Made by a program: the position numbers and the translations under genes | NCBI GenBank assembly: GCA_022578965.1 | Contig: MU400551.1 | Span: forward strand, 186,001 to 250,000 | Length of the DNA stretch: 64,000 nt | Reading direction: 5' to 3' | Source: Xylaria sp. FL1777 | Taxonomy: Eukaryota > Ascomycota > Sordariomycetes > Xylariales > Xylariaceae | Part shown: piece by piece, positions 46,809 to 58,568 of the stretch | Position numbering within the stretch: position 1 is the stretch's first letter | How the letters are laid out: each line of letters begins with the position of its first letter | Notes under the pieces: generated by a model | The model's database searches: none | Seen by the model: only the letters and a program-made list of their open reading frames with translations | Told to the model about the DNA's origin: nothing

Positions 46809-49257
46809 AGACTTGAGAGTATACCTACTGCACATGAAATGCCCGCCGACGTTTAACGAGTGCGAATCCAGTTGCGTGCGCGCATTTGCACCACTGACTT
46901 TCGAGATGTGTACAAGGATAATAAGTGGTCATACATGTACGCGGTATCCTAGGCATGCTTAAGAGGGCACCTTAAGAACCACTCGGTTAGTTGACTGGTC
47001 ACTGCCACAGCCTGCGCTGTCCTTCAACTACCCATCTAAGTAGGTACTTATCTGTAAGGGGTTATGCGTATGGGATGCTACTGTACTGAAGAGCGCTAGA
47101 CGAGGGACCTGGCGCGGGCAAAAGTCCTCAACAAGTACAAGGCAGGCCAGTGTCTAGGGCCGCTGTAAGACCTACCTAAGCTTCACCGGCAACTCTAGGT
47201 ACTTAGGTCCACTTGGCTGCCTCCTCCTGCCCGCCTCGGTCTTGCCCCCGGGCCCCGCAAATAGCCGCCATCGCAGGCACGTATCAGCCACAGCCTAATC
47301 TTCGCCTGCCCGCTCGTCGATCTGCGTTGTTTTGAATTCTGCAAACTTCTTCACCTCACCATGAGCAAACTTCGCGCTTTGGATGGATGATGACAAAACA
47401 ATGAATACAACACCACCACCACAAGTGCCCCCCGCGATCAATTGCTTCGACACTAGTGAGCCCATGCGTAGTGTACTGCAAGTCGACTGCGTACGGATTC
47501 TGGGGTGCCAAAACCGACAGGGTTGCCCACATGTGCCCAGTCGCAAGTGACCCTTGGTTGCGTCCGTCTGCCCAACCAGGGATGATTCCCCTGGTCCTCG
47601 GACAAGCCATCCAGGGTTGCCACCGACGAATCGCGTCTCCCAGCACTCCTTCATCGTTCTCATAGGATATCAGCATATGCATCACCCGCGTCCGCCCTAC
47701 ATAGTACCAGCAGATTGGCCCAATGCAGCGGCTACGCAGGTCATCCTGGCCAACGCTCGCAAACTGTCTCCCAGGCTTGACCGCGCCTGAAGCATCTTGG
47801 TGCCATTCGCTCTGAGAGACAGGCCGATGTCCATACGGATGTCCTTGTCTCCGGGTTTTGTTTACTTCGGCTTCAGCTTAAGCTCTGCTTTTGCTTGTCG
47901 TTGTTCAGTAGCCAGGGGCTCCGATTCCCCCCAAGACAGAAATCGCTGTGCCGGCCGCCTGCAGCATTCGCGTGAGAAATGTCGCCTGTGATTGTGGTTT
48001 AGGTATGCCTCGCCTTGTGTGACTCAGTGCATCGCTCAGCGACCCCTTGAGTGTCCTTGTCCTTATCTTAGGTTGCATACGCCTACAAACAGGTCCGTAG
48101 CTCGCTGATCGCCCTGTGCTACTCCGCAGAATCCGCTGTGACTGCTGCCAACTAGTATACTAGACTAAGGGCTAAGGTACAATGTTCGGCGATTCCTGTG
48201 CGAAGCAAGATGGCCACCTCTTGGCCGTGGACAGGGGTGTCTACGCCACGACGACCCACGCCAATTCTCAAGTATACCAACCAACAAGCCGGTATTGTCT
48301 TTGCTCACCATTTTCCTTTGGGTAATTCAGTGTTACTGGTTAACTAGAAAACAATTCGATTAATCCATGTAATTCTGTCAACTATCTTATATACCCATGG
48401 CCATCCTGCTCTCCTAGATTCTCCGGCCCTCCCCCGATGCTACCTTTCCTTTAACTCTGGTTCTGACTCCTATACCGGTGCTTAGCCCTGCCATTATCGC
48501 TCCTTGGTTTGTACCTTTCTGCTTTTTTTTGCTCTCTGATTTTATCAAATAGCAGTCTCGCAAATTTGTTGAGAGTTTCTGGGGCTTGGAATCGTCTACT
48601 CGGCCTCAGTATTTTCAACTTTTCAACGCTGGTATACTAGACCTTTTCCTGGTGTGATATACGCAAAGGCTGGTGTCAACATTTTTAGACGCCCTAACAC
48701 CCCACCATCACACACCACTACACACAGGCTCACTTTCTCTCCCACACCAAGACTTCCGATTACTTAGCCTCCGCACGGAACGGTCCCTCCCATTCCTAAC
48801 CTAGGAGCTGAATAGTCCGCACCGAGTCCGAAAATTTTCAACGGTGTTCCCTGCTGGTGCTTACCATCCCGAATACTTCTAAATCTCACTTATTCTTGAT
48901 CGAGCCCCTATCCACGTACTCTTTTGGGCACCCTTTCGTGGTTATACCCTGCTGAGACTAATCGCCGTGAGCTCCTTTCGATGGAGATTATCTTTTGGGA
49001 TTGAGCACTACCATTGATCAAGTAGTCCGAAAGGTTCAACGGGCTAATTTACCTCTTCCGCGTCTACGAGTAATAGCACTTGTCTAGATGGAATTTCGTT
49101 AATAACGGTAAATCTATCTCACTGAGACATGAAGAACCAGTTGATGTCGCTAATAATCAGTATAGAAAGTCATTCACGTATCATGAAATTCTCATTCGAT
49201 TTATAACATGATTAGAAAATCGGATAACTGGCCAGTGCTGAGAAAGGAAAAGGCAAC

Positions 49258-52200
49258 ATGGCGTCCTCTATCCCAGTCGCCAGTCACGGTGTTGGTGAGA
49301 GATCTAAGAGTAAACGAATAGGGGCACTGCTAGACCTTTCTCGTGGTGAGCCTCCCCTAACCGTAGTGAAACGAAATCCACAGAAAGAGTCTCAGAGAAA
49401 CATGTCTTCGGCTCCCGTGGGTTCTCAGTCCCGCCCACAAGTAAGCCGGATACCTCAGAGCCCATCTACCCATAAGCAACCTACACAGTCTGAGGTTAGG
49501 GCTTCTCGTCCGCCCCTCACCCATGAGACAAAGTCCTCGTCAGCGAGCTCACGCCCTGGGATCCACATGATGAAGTCGATAACAACAATTGGGGTTAATA
49601 GTGAGCCAACCAAGCAACCAAGGAGGGTATTACGTCGAAAACAGTCAACAATATTGAAAGAGCCCTCAAATGTCCAGGCACAGAATCGGTCTCGTTCAGA
49701 TTCTGAGAAGACAGGCTTGTCTCCACCAATACAGAACTCCCGAGTACTGTCTGACCCAATGAGCCCCTTTTCGGATCAGAGTGCAACGCAAAATCCAAGA
49801 GAGGCTCGTGGTACACTACATATTGACGCTCATCGACCGATACCGCAGCCCACTCGAATATATCCAGAACTGGATCGCTACCGAGATATTCTAGTGCCCT
49901 CTTCAAAGGATATACTTGGAAGAGATGCTCTTTACAGGCTCGCAACGGAAGACTTACCACCGCCAACACCTCTGTTCTCAGGAGCTAGTAGCCATAGCCA
50001 GTTAAGTAATTTCAGCGCCAGCCCTTCTACGAGATTCTCGGGTTCACCCGGCCCCGGTCCATATAGCCGAGATACGACACCAACATCGATGTGCTCACAA
50101 TCACCCGGTCTTGTTGCACCGATGCGTCTACCTACTGCTAGAGTAAGACAAGCAAGCCCTGCCGAAACGAGACCACCCATAACCCGAAGAAGAGCCGGCA
50201 GCACGTCGAATGAGGGAGGCTCTTTTAGTGCTGATCCCCAAGGGCTTGCTGCAGTTAGGGAAGCTTTAACTTCATCATCGTCAAACTCGACGGTACGTAC
50301 AGACGAGAAAATTATAAATAAAGTCCGCCGAGGCCATCCGCCAGCACCTCCAAGTCCGCCTCCCAGAAAATCGTCACAGAAGTTTAAGAAGGGCCAAAGC
50401 ACGGATGATGCTCAATCGTCTTTCCAATCTCGGATTTCATCTCACCCAGGAATGAGACCTCCTTCTCCTGGCAAGCCTATAGGATCTATATATAATAGAG
50501 CCCCTAATTCCACGCCGTCTCACCAGCGTCGGCCAACACCACCCCGTCCGAGTAGAGATGGAACACCAGATCTTTACTCTCAATTCGGTGGCCCAGTCCC
50601 AATCATCCATAGTAACCTATCCTCTACGAGCCTCACTGAAAGACGTCAAAGTGGACAAATACAGCCAATTTCGCTTCCCAGAGCAACGACGCAGAGACCA
50701 AGTCAGGATCGCCCTGGCTCTGCGAGGCCTTCGTTCAGTCAAGAAACTCCGGTTCCACGCGCGGAAATTTTGACCGGATCGCAGGACAACAAGAATGATA
50801 CCGGAAAGACTAACAGAGCTCCAAGCCCCAGCGTCTCAACATTCAAATACAAATTTCCACTTTTTGGGCGACGAACGAAAGCGGGCCCCGAAGTAACACC
50901 GACTGAAAAGAAAAGAGCGAAGGTCTCTAGAAAGGGACCGGCCGCTGGGACAGGCCACGAAGGTTATGGCAGGGTAGGTGCAGTTAGGAGACGAAGCAGT
51001 ATAGTCTCAACGCTACACAGTAGGGCTCCAGGCCCTGTTTCATCGTCTGAGAGTCTTGCAAGCACTCTATTGGCGGATACGTTTTTGTTAGAACGTATGA
51101 GTCCTGTGATCATCGCTGGTGGCGAGGTGGTTGAAAATCGGAATACCAGTTCTGATTTGATCCGTACTGAAAGTAATCAGAGTGCTTCTTTGCGTCGGCC
51201 AAGTCTTGGCTCCCGAAGCTTTTCGACTGCGTCTTCTGTTACCAGGGAGGATAGCCGTCAGACTCTCTGGCCGTCTCCCTCTCTTTCAGAGACGATTCAC
51301 TCACGCCGTCCATCAGTTAATAATGATTCGGAGGGGGTTGTGATGAAAACCGCACCGCCGCATCGGAGACCTAGCCGTGAGCTTCAGTCACACAATAATG
51401 CACAGATCAATATTCCCAAGGCAATCAACCATCGAGCTCCGTCGGTAGCAAGCGTGGCTACTACTATTTACACTGACGATTCATTCCCGGACATACAATC
51501 AGAACAGAGTCGCGCCCTTCCCCTGACCAACTCCCCCCCTAAAAAATTAACTAAGAGCGCTAGATCACCTCGCAAATGGAATCTATTCGGAAGGAATCAG
51601 GCTAGTTCGTCCTCCAGGAAACTAGTAGAGAGCTCACCTGTCATGGTTCGGCCCTCTAGGGACCAGGCGCCCGCCCTTCACACAGTGGACTCTCCTAATC
51701 AGGAGGACATTGATCAAAAGCAAGATATTGATGCTGTTTCGCACAAAGTAGAAACTCTTCCTATCGCAGACGTGCAATTTAACTACGACCGAAGACCATC
51801 TACCGGTAGTGGCACTAACCAACTGATTCACGTGCAACCCGGAAAAGATAGTATCGATATCAGTTCCAAACCAAATGATACAGTACCTCAGATCTGGCAG
51901 CTTGACACAAAACAAGAATACCGCCAAGTCGGGCGAAAACCCACTGAATCGCCCGCTAGTCGCCCCAGCAGACTTCCTCAAGTTGGTAGAATTCCAAAAG
52001 TCGTCGCTAGTCGACCAGAACAGACATCTCCAAAGAGCTTTTCTCGTCCGTTCAACCGGGTCAGCGTTCAGCTGCTGCCAGTCCCATCATCTCAACCGGA
52101 TCAAGACTCTATAGCGAAAGGCCCTAGTCCTCCTGATTCAGTAGCATCAATAATCACACACGCCGAGTCGCCAGGGAAAATGCTATTACAAGAAAATTTG

Positions 52201-53748
52201 AAGAAAGATCAGATTCACTCTGACAGTTCGCCTATCCTTGGGCAGCACGGCGAAGAATTCCTTGTCTTTCCACCTTACGAGACCTCGGGTCATGTAGGGG
52301 AATCAGAATCAAGTTGTTCTGATGCGTCCAGTCACGTCGTTCACACGGTGCAAGTACCAGAGCCCTCGGTACCTCACGGAGAAGACGATGTTTGGGATGA
52401 ATTCAATGACCTACTTGAGGGTTCTCCCCCATCTCCAACATCGTCTTGCGGAGATCCATTTTTTCTAGAGATATATCCCTCCAACCTAGTCAAAAAGTCA
52501 GCGGATCCTCTTGAGTCACCGACTTTAACTACCGAGTCCGTCCAAGATGTTCGGATCTCCGTTGCTACCGCCAAAACCGCCACTGAGTCTAGTCACCACA
52601 GCGCTGACATGACTGCACGGATCAATGCCGCTTTCCGATTTGATTCTGAACCAACAGCGACACAATTATCTGTTTCTAATATCAGTAAGGAAGAATCAAA
52701 TCAGGAATCCGAGTCACCCCCTCGAGCCAATTCATCCTCCAATGATAACGAGGAGGCCAAAGTTAACAGTGAGAGAAGCTCACAGGCTAGCGAGAGGATT
52801 TCGACAAGTAGTGGAGTCAGCGAAGAGACACCGCTGTCACAGGTCAATCTGCGCGTGGGCTCGATGACAGTTAGCAAATGGCTTACATTTGGTCATGTTC
52901 TGTTTAGCCCTGTGAGAGAGGATCTTGTCGACAGCGATAGCTCCCTCAAGCGCCAGTCGGTACTAGTTATTGATGGACTGGGTAACGACGATTGGTCCTT
53001 TTATGCTGCAGAAACGTACCCTGTGGCCAACTTTTATAACCTTTCTCCTCGTGCACCGCTGCCGCAAGAGCACCAGCCCGTATCATCTTTCCCCCTGTCG
53101 CCGCCAAACCACCACCAAATTCAGTTCAAATCTCATGCAGACAAGTTTCCGTTCGGCCCGGACAGTTTTACTGCCCTCGTCTTCCGTTTCCCTGCAGTCG
53201 CGCCAGAGTCACACTATCGCAATATCATCTCGGAAGCTCAGAGGGTTCTAAAGCCTGGTGGGTTTATCGAATTTGCCGTTCTCGATGTTGACCTCAATAA
53301 TGTCGGTAATCGAACTCGACGTGCCGTCCGATATCTGAAGGAACGAATCAGCGCCCACCCCGACTTTTACCTTAGCAGTACTGCAGATCTTATCTTGCGT
53401 TTACTAGGGAAGAAAGGGTTTGTTGACATTAAGACGTGTCGTTTAGGTGTGCCGGTTGCTAGCTCAATTACGACTGCACCGAATAAAGATGGGAAAAAGG
53501 ACGAGCGTAGTCTGGCAGAAATGATGAACGATAACACTGAAATAGGCGACAAAAATATAACGAAAATGGTCTCAAAGGTCGGTCGCTGGTGGTATAATCG
53601 ATGCTACGAGATTCCTACGGGGATGGGGAGCAGCATCTGGCATGATAAAGCTTTGCTTACTGAGTGTGAAGGATGGGGCACTAGCTTAAAGCTGATGGTT
53701 TGTCACGCAAGAGTGCCTGAAGCCAGAGGGCGGAATGCAAGCGTTTGA
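49258..53748 (+). CDS. large disordered protein with C-terminal methyltransferase-like domain
   Basis: Single exon of 1496 residues. The first 1200 residues are low complexity (S, P, R, Q, T), with repeated PPSP and RRPS-type segments and no recognised domain. From about residue 1205 the sequence becomes globular: SMTVSKWLTFGHVLFSPVRE, then VLVIDGLGNDDWSFYAAETY, FPFGPDSFTALVFRFP and AQRVLKPGGFIEFAVLDVD. The last is a clear class I methyltransferase post-motif (LKPGG). The motif I position reads VIDGLGNDD where active enzymes have a DxGxGxG-like loop, so SAM binding may be altered or lost. Near the C-terminus are a WWYNRCYE and a WGTSLKLMVCHARV segment. The substrate is unknown. The ATG at 49258 opens the frame and is followed by a plausible polar N-terminus. 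The long disordered part suggests scaffolding or regulation by phosphorylation, as inference only. Confidence 0.9.
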   Translation: MASSIPVASHGVGERSKSKRIGALLDLSRGEPPLTVVKRNPQKESQRNMSSAPVGSQSRPQVSRIPQSPSTHKQPTQSEVRASRPPLTHETKSSSASSRPGIHMMKSITTIGVNSEPTKQPRRVLRRKQSTILKEPSNVQAQNRSRSDSEKTGLSPPIQNSRVLSDPMSPFSDQSATQNPREARGTLHIDAHRPIPQPTRIYPELDRYRDILVPSSKDILGRDALYRLATEDLPPPTPLFSGASSHSQLSNFSASPSTRFSGSPGPGPYSRDTTPTSMCSQSPGLVAPMRLPTARVRQASPAETRPPITRRRAGSTSNEGGSFSADPQGLAAVREALTSSSSNSTVRTDEKIINKVRRGHPPAPPSPPPRKSSQKFKKGQSTDDAQSSFQSRISSHPGMRPPSPGKPIGSIYNRAPNSTPSHQRRPTPPRPSRDGTPDLYSQFGGPVPIIHSNLSSTSLTERRQSGQIQPISLPRATTQRPSQDRPGSARPSFSQETPVPRAEILTGSQDNKNDTGKTNRAPSPSVSTFKYKFPLFGRRTKAGPEVTPTEKKRAKVSRKGPAAGTGHEGYGRVGAVRRRSSIVSTLHSRAPGPVSSSESLASTLLADTFLLERMSPVIIAGGEVVENRNTSSDLIRTESNQSASLRRPSLGSRSFSTASSVTREDSRQTLWPSPSLSETIHSRRPSVNNDSEGVVMKTAPPHRRPSRELQSHNNAQINIPKAINHRAPSVASVATTIYTDDSFPDIQSEQSRALPLTNSPPKKLTKSARSPRKWNLFGRNQASSSSRKLVESSPVMVRPSRDQAPALHTVDSPNQEDIDQKQDIDAVSHKVETLPIADVQFNYDRRPSTGSGTNQLIHVQPGKDSIDISSKPNDTVPQIWQLDTKQEYRQVGRKPTESPASRPSRLPQVGRIPKVVASRPEQTSPKSFSRPFNRVSVQLLPVPSSQPDQDSIAKGPSPPDSVASIITHAESPGKMLLQENLKKDQIHSDSSPILGQHGEEFLVFPPYETSGHVGESESSCSDASSHVVHTVQVPEPSVPHGEDDVWDEFNDLLEGSPPSPTSSCGDPFFLEIYPSNLVKKSADPLESPTLTTESVQDVRISVATAKTATESSHHSADMTARINAAFRFDSEPTATQLSVSNISKEESNQESESPPRANSSSNDNEEAKVNSERSSQASERISTSSGVSEETPLSQVNLRVGSMTVSKWLTFGHVLFSPVREDLVDSDSSLKRQSVLVIDGLGNDDWSFYAAETYPVANFYNLSPRAPLPQEHQPVSSFPLSPPNHHQIQFKSHADKFPFGPDSFTALVFRFPAVAPESHYRNIISEAQRVLKPGGFIEFAVLDVDLNNVGNRTRRAVRYLKERISAHPDFYLSSTADLILRLLGKKGFVDIKTCRLGVPVASSITTAPNKDGKKDERSLAEMMNDNTEIGDKNITKMVSKVGRWWYNRCYEIPTGMGSSIWHDKALLTECEGWGTSLKLMVCHARVPEARGRNASV

Positions 53749-55134
53749 TCTTTCCTGAGGCCGACCAGAACACTTTCACGAACTATCTATACCGACACGA
53801 ACCTTTAATCAGGCCGTCCCATTAGGCCTAAACATACCATATCCTTATCCTTGCATATACCACGCATATCCATCCCGGAAAGGCGACTAAATTCCGGCAA
53901 AAGACGGTTCACAAGAAATTCTCATCAAGATTTCCAAGGGCGCAAGCTCAACATTATTACTCATGCATAGTTGGACGGCAGGAACCATCACATCTAAGAT
54001 CATTCTATTCGCGGGAGACAACCAAAATACTGATTTGCTGCATTGCTTTATTTATTTTCGGCATATAACATCCCGTTCATTCATTTGCTGGATACATTAC
54101 TTTAACAAACATGGTTATTCATGAATATATTCTACACCACATAGTCGCGGGATAGAGCATCCCGACGGCACGGCGGCTTGTTAGACTTCACTACACATTA
54201 TGCCTTCACTTCACCCGCGCTTGGACGACGGACTTAATTCTTAGGGAGATTTTGGAGGGCTCTGGCAGCGGAATATTGAGTCTGGGAGTACGATCTTGAG
54301 AAGAGCAGGAATTTATTGGAACGATGGTATGCTGCAGGGCGAAAGTTTATACTATTTTGTTACGATGGCATGACATTACATCCATCGATTAATGATGATG
54401 ACGACGATGACGATGTGGTAGTTGCTATTATCAATGGAAAGCGAGCAAGCGCTGGGGTCCTGGATGCGTGAAGTTTACTACGATTGATTATATGAGATAG
54501 TCGCAGTCTGTTAAGAGATACCCCCGATCCTTTTGGATCCTGAAGCACGGGTTCATTCATTTACCTTCATCTGTGTTTCATGCTTGTGATCACGCGGTTA
54601 CGGTTGCTATATGCGTAACAAAATCTTGGCTTCAAATTCATAATAGTTTGAAGTATCCTATGTCAAGGTCCTCTTACCTACGCAAACCGACATATCTCCT
54701 AATACTGGGTCTACCCATACATACATGCTAAATAGCTAGGTGAACAAAACAAAAAGGGTTACATTTCGATGATCACCGGCCATTAGCCATTATCTTTTAT
54801 AGACTGGTAAACGACATGTGCTCTTCGTCTACGTTTGATATATATGTATATATATATGTTGGTATATGTGCATATTCACCCTCTATCCAGCACCGAACTC
54901 CGTCACAAATTAGGTAGTTAGACGTTCGTAGAGTAGTAGCATGATATCATACCGACCCGGGAGGCTCCGGGCCCCTGAGTATAAAACGGCGATGCAAATA
55001 TTCAAACACGCCGCCCCTCCCAAAACTCATTTCGCCCTCATCACGCTTATTTACACCTTCTATCTCAGAAGTGGTTGGTTGATATGCATATATACACATA
55101 TAAGGGTATACCACCCCTTATTTTATTTTATTTT
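53749..55134. other. convergent intergenic stretch
   Basis: About 1.4 kb between the methyltransferase-like gene (+) and the P450 gene (-). It contains a GATGATGACGACGATG run near 54391 and a TATATATGTATATATATA run near 54838-54860. No gene seen. Confidence 0.6.
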
Positions 55135-57072
55135 TCACGCCACCTTCCGTCGTCGGAATAGCACCTCGGCCGTCTGGCTCGGACTCTTCGTCATCATGAA
55201 GACCACGGGCTTGGGACGGGTCTCGCCGTCGCGTAGTTTGATGTCGTAGTGTAGCAGCAGGTGCGATAGGATCAGCTTTATCTCCTGCGCCGCGAAGAAG
55301 CGCCCTGGACAGGCGTGCTTGCCCAGCCCGAAGTTCTGGTTCGTGTCCCCGATGCTGGTGAATTGATATCTGCTGGGATTTATGGGAGATGTGGAGGATG
55401 AAGTGGTGGTGGTGGTGGCGGCGGTGGCTTTGGAAGGGCTGGATGTTGTGGAAGAGAGATTTGACATGAATGAGGTGGGCGATGGAGACCGTGATTGCTG
55501 CTGTTGCCGTAGCTTCCAGAACCGCAGGCCGTCGAAGACCTCGGGGTCGGGGAAATACCGCTCGTCGAACGACATGCCCGCTAGCGGTGTTAGGATACTG
55601 GTCCCTGATGGGAGATGTGTGCCGTCGGATAAGTCAATGGGTTTCATGACTTTGCGGATGAAGGAGGCTATGGTAGTCTCTAGTCAGTTTCGATCCACGA
55701 GGTTTCTTCTGGTGATTTCGTAGACTAAAACAAATATAGAAAGAAAAAAAAGCAAAGAAAAAAAGACATATCCAGGTTTTCACTTACTGACGTTGCTGGA
55801 CAGCCGTTGTGATTCCTTGATGAAGCTGTCCATCTTCTTCAGTTTTGCTATGCTGTCCCTCCGTTCCCAGGCATCTTCTCCTTCAAATACTTCTGCAACT
55901 TCTTCTCGCAGTATGTCCTGCATTTCCTGATGCACGGCGAGGTCGTATATGCAATCGGTGGTGAGATTGCTCGTGGTATGTATTGAGGATGCGCTGAGTA
56001 AGAGTTGTATCTTCGCTTGTATGAAGTAATTCCGCTTCTCCTCGTCTGGCAGAGCGTCCGAAAGCCATTGAATGAAGTCGTCGGGTTTCTCACCATCCAA
56101 CCTATCCTCACAGCTCAACCGTTCTTCTATTAAAGGCTCCAACATAGCCTGCGCCTTGGCCAAGTCTTTCCTAATCGTCTTGAGCTCCGAGACGAAATAT
56201 TGCGCTACCGGACGCATCCAGGGCGGAAAAAATTGCAACTTAGTCACGGCGATAAACGCCGTTATGGCGAAGTTCACGCTGACCCCCATCCATTCCTCCG
56301 ACCGGCTCAATGAAGATCCCACGAAGGCTCGTCCGCTTAATCGGGAGACTGCTCGTACCATGAACGGCTGTACTCTGAATGGCGTCCAGTCTAGACGCGT
56401 TAGCAATCACGCAGCGGATCGGTATTGACCTCAAACTCTACCTTCGCAGGCAGGGAATTCCGTGTCTAAAATGAATTGGAATTCTTCCTTGAGGGTCGAA
56501 ACTATCCTCTGCACATTATGTGTTGCTTTGGTTTTCAGGAGCAGCGTTAGGATATCCGAGTGAGCATCTGCAGATAAATGCGTGTACTCGCTCAACATGG
56601 CCTGCTCAAAAATATTAGCTGAGGCTCTCAAAAGATAAATTGCCGTAACTGACCTCGCTGACTGCTGTTTTTGCGCTTAGGGTATCCTCCGGCAGACCCT
56701 TCAGTTCGTGAATGAGTGTTGGTGGTATTATCGTTCGTACACCTTCTGTGGATCTTATTTGGTATACGCCGTCTCGGAACTTTGCAACCTCTATTAACTC
56801 AGTCTGTACATCTAGCAGTCAGATGCACTAACCTTGCGATAACTGTCTTTGATTAAAGCATCGGCATTGAACATCCACTTTATCCTAGATACTTCGTAAA
56901 ATGGTGCCGAGACGAAAGGTTCCCGTTTCGGTGAGTGGAAAAGCCACACACAGATGGCTATGGCGGTGATTGCGGCATAATAAATGAAACGGCCGTTCGT
57001 TTGTATTTGATTCGATATGTCACTCGTCACTGGTGTGAGGCTAAAGTTTTGAGCCTGTAAAATATCCATCAT
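55135..57072 (-). CDS. cytochrome P450 monooxygenase (ent-kaurene-oxidase/CYP503-like)
   Basis: CDS is complement(join(55135..55667, 55788..56390, 56442..56601, 56654..56779, 56833..57072)), 553 residues, five exons with introns of 53, 52, 51 and 120 bp. The ATG at 57072 is chosen because the frame upstream has only GTG. A membrane anchor ([17 protein letters not shown]) is followed by the P450 fold. K-helix ExxR is ESQR (E368, R371) and the heme loop is [13 protein letters not shown] with ligand Cys496. The I-helix reads [16 protein letters not shown], which departs from the usual AGxDT. Intron 1 needs an AAG acceptor at 56780: the TAG and CAG sites before it give either a 29-bp intron or a frame break. 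Between the meander and the heme loop a Q/S/T/P-rich insertion of about 35-45 residues (about 430-476) interrupts the family pattern. The substrate is unknown; terpenoids are typical for this group. Confidence 0.88.
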
Positions 57073-58568
57073 CGTAATCGTTGGTGAAATTCGGCAGTGA
57101 GAAAGTAGTAACACTACGTCGCAAATATCTTCGAGAGGTCTCTTCTTGACGATATCATTAGGGAGGGGAGCGAGAGTTTCCTAAAGCGGAAATTCGAAGG
57201 CGTTGGTGACGGGAATACGACCCGACTGCCTGTCCAGTATAGCACCACAATAGGGGCCACGCTACACCTTGATAATTGTGGCATTCGAATTTGATTATTC
57301 AGATCTGAACCTGAGGTTATGTGTACGCACGCAATACCGGAGAAATGGGCGAGGAAGGTTAAACCAGCAACTTCAAGACCACATTATCGCTGACTAGTAG
57401 GGGTGCTGACAAAAAGCACGAATAGGAAAAATAAGAGAAGGCAGGATCAGAGCGACGGAGTGAGTAGAAAGGGAAACATAAAGATTAATCATTCAAGCTA
57501 CGAGCTGGGGACACGCTCTAAAAATGAACTGCCATAGTGACGGGAGATCCTGATTTTCACAAGGAAACGAGGCGCACAGCGTCCAGCTACGACCTATTAC
57601 TTAGGACTATACCGGCGGGCTGCTCAGCTGGACGGCCCCCGGAAGACTGTTTGACATTCGCCTCCTCTGTCACGCGCAGAAGCAGAATGAAGAGGGTCTG
57701 TGTCTCGATAGCCGATCGATCTGGACTACGACGCTCCTCGCCTGCGCAACTCCCCCGCCAAGAGTGCGGGTGGTTTTCCGACGACTGTCGGGAGCGCTGG
57801 CTGAAACCTGGGACACCAAAACATCCGACCAAACAGTTCGGGACTTGCCAGCCCCGAGAGCTTCTGTTGCCGGCGGGCCCATGTGAGGCGTCGACCCCCT
57901 GTCGCCTCTCCTATTGTGGGCAATGTCGCGAGATCGCGCGGCAAGGCAAACTAACAAGTTCAGACTTGAGACGTCTTTTCTCACAGTAGCGGCGAAGTAG
58001 TTCAATCGATCGCCGCTATAGAAAAATAATACGAGAAATCCTTAGTTTTATCAGCTGAATGAAGCGTTTTTAGTTTTATTCGAATTTAGTTTTTATTTAT
58101 TTTTGCCGTGTCAATTTCCATTCGGGATCTTTTGACGCCCATCTACCTCTTGGCACTGTCTCACCTCCGTCTAAGTCCTTTACCCGCCCAGCTCAAACGA
58201 GCTTGATCGACGACTCCTGTGGGTTTGAGCTGCGCGCAAACCATGGTATTAATTGGAGATCCGAAATTTACATCTCATCCATATCGGACGGGACAGCGTA
58301 CACGTAGCGGCAAGGAAGCCAAAAAGGAAAGAAAGAAAGAAAGGTGACTACACTAACCACCTGGCAATGAGTTAATGCATGAAAACGGAACCCCAGCCGA
58401 ATAATATATCCTAGTCAAAGGAGTCGGCACAGCTCCCGACGGCTCGAAATTACGTTGCAGAGGCACGTATGTCCAGTAGGGGGTTGCATATAGTGTAGAT
58501 AACCTATTCATAGACTGCACAACAACAACTACCTAACCCACTCAGCACGAAGCAAAACCAAGCCAATA
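57073..58568. other. gene-free stretch between P450 and FAD monooxygenase
   Basis: About 1.5 kb. The part next to 57072 should be the P450 promoter. Frames at 57537-58005 are open on both strands and were judged non-coding. Confidence 0.55.

Larger units (their letters stand above)
40488..49257. other. 8.8 kb gene-free stretch
   Basis: I see no intact gene on either strand; all frames are short and of random composition. It contains the MITE-like element at 44086-44688, the short repeats listed separately, and many TACCTA/TAGGTA motifs. The last kilobase (about 48.2-49.25 kb) is pyrimidine-rich and is probably promoter and 5' leader of the gene at 49258. The base composition is not extremely AT-rich, so heavy RIP is not obvious. 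Confidence 0.6.

Noticed and set aside
47295..47685. Two overlapping minus-strand frames of 109 and 122 codons
   Set aside because: Different frames over the same DNA, no recognisable domain, and a matching open frame on the other strand.
56780..56803. Alternative exon 2 start of the P450 adding TELIEVAK
   Set aside because: It would need a 29-bp intron, below the usual fungal minimum, and breaks the family pattern at SYRK-FRDG.
57537..58005. 150-codon plus-strand and 111-codon minus-strand frames
   Set aside because: Mutual overlap, cysteine- and arginine-rich random composition, no domain.
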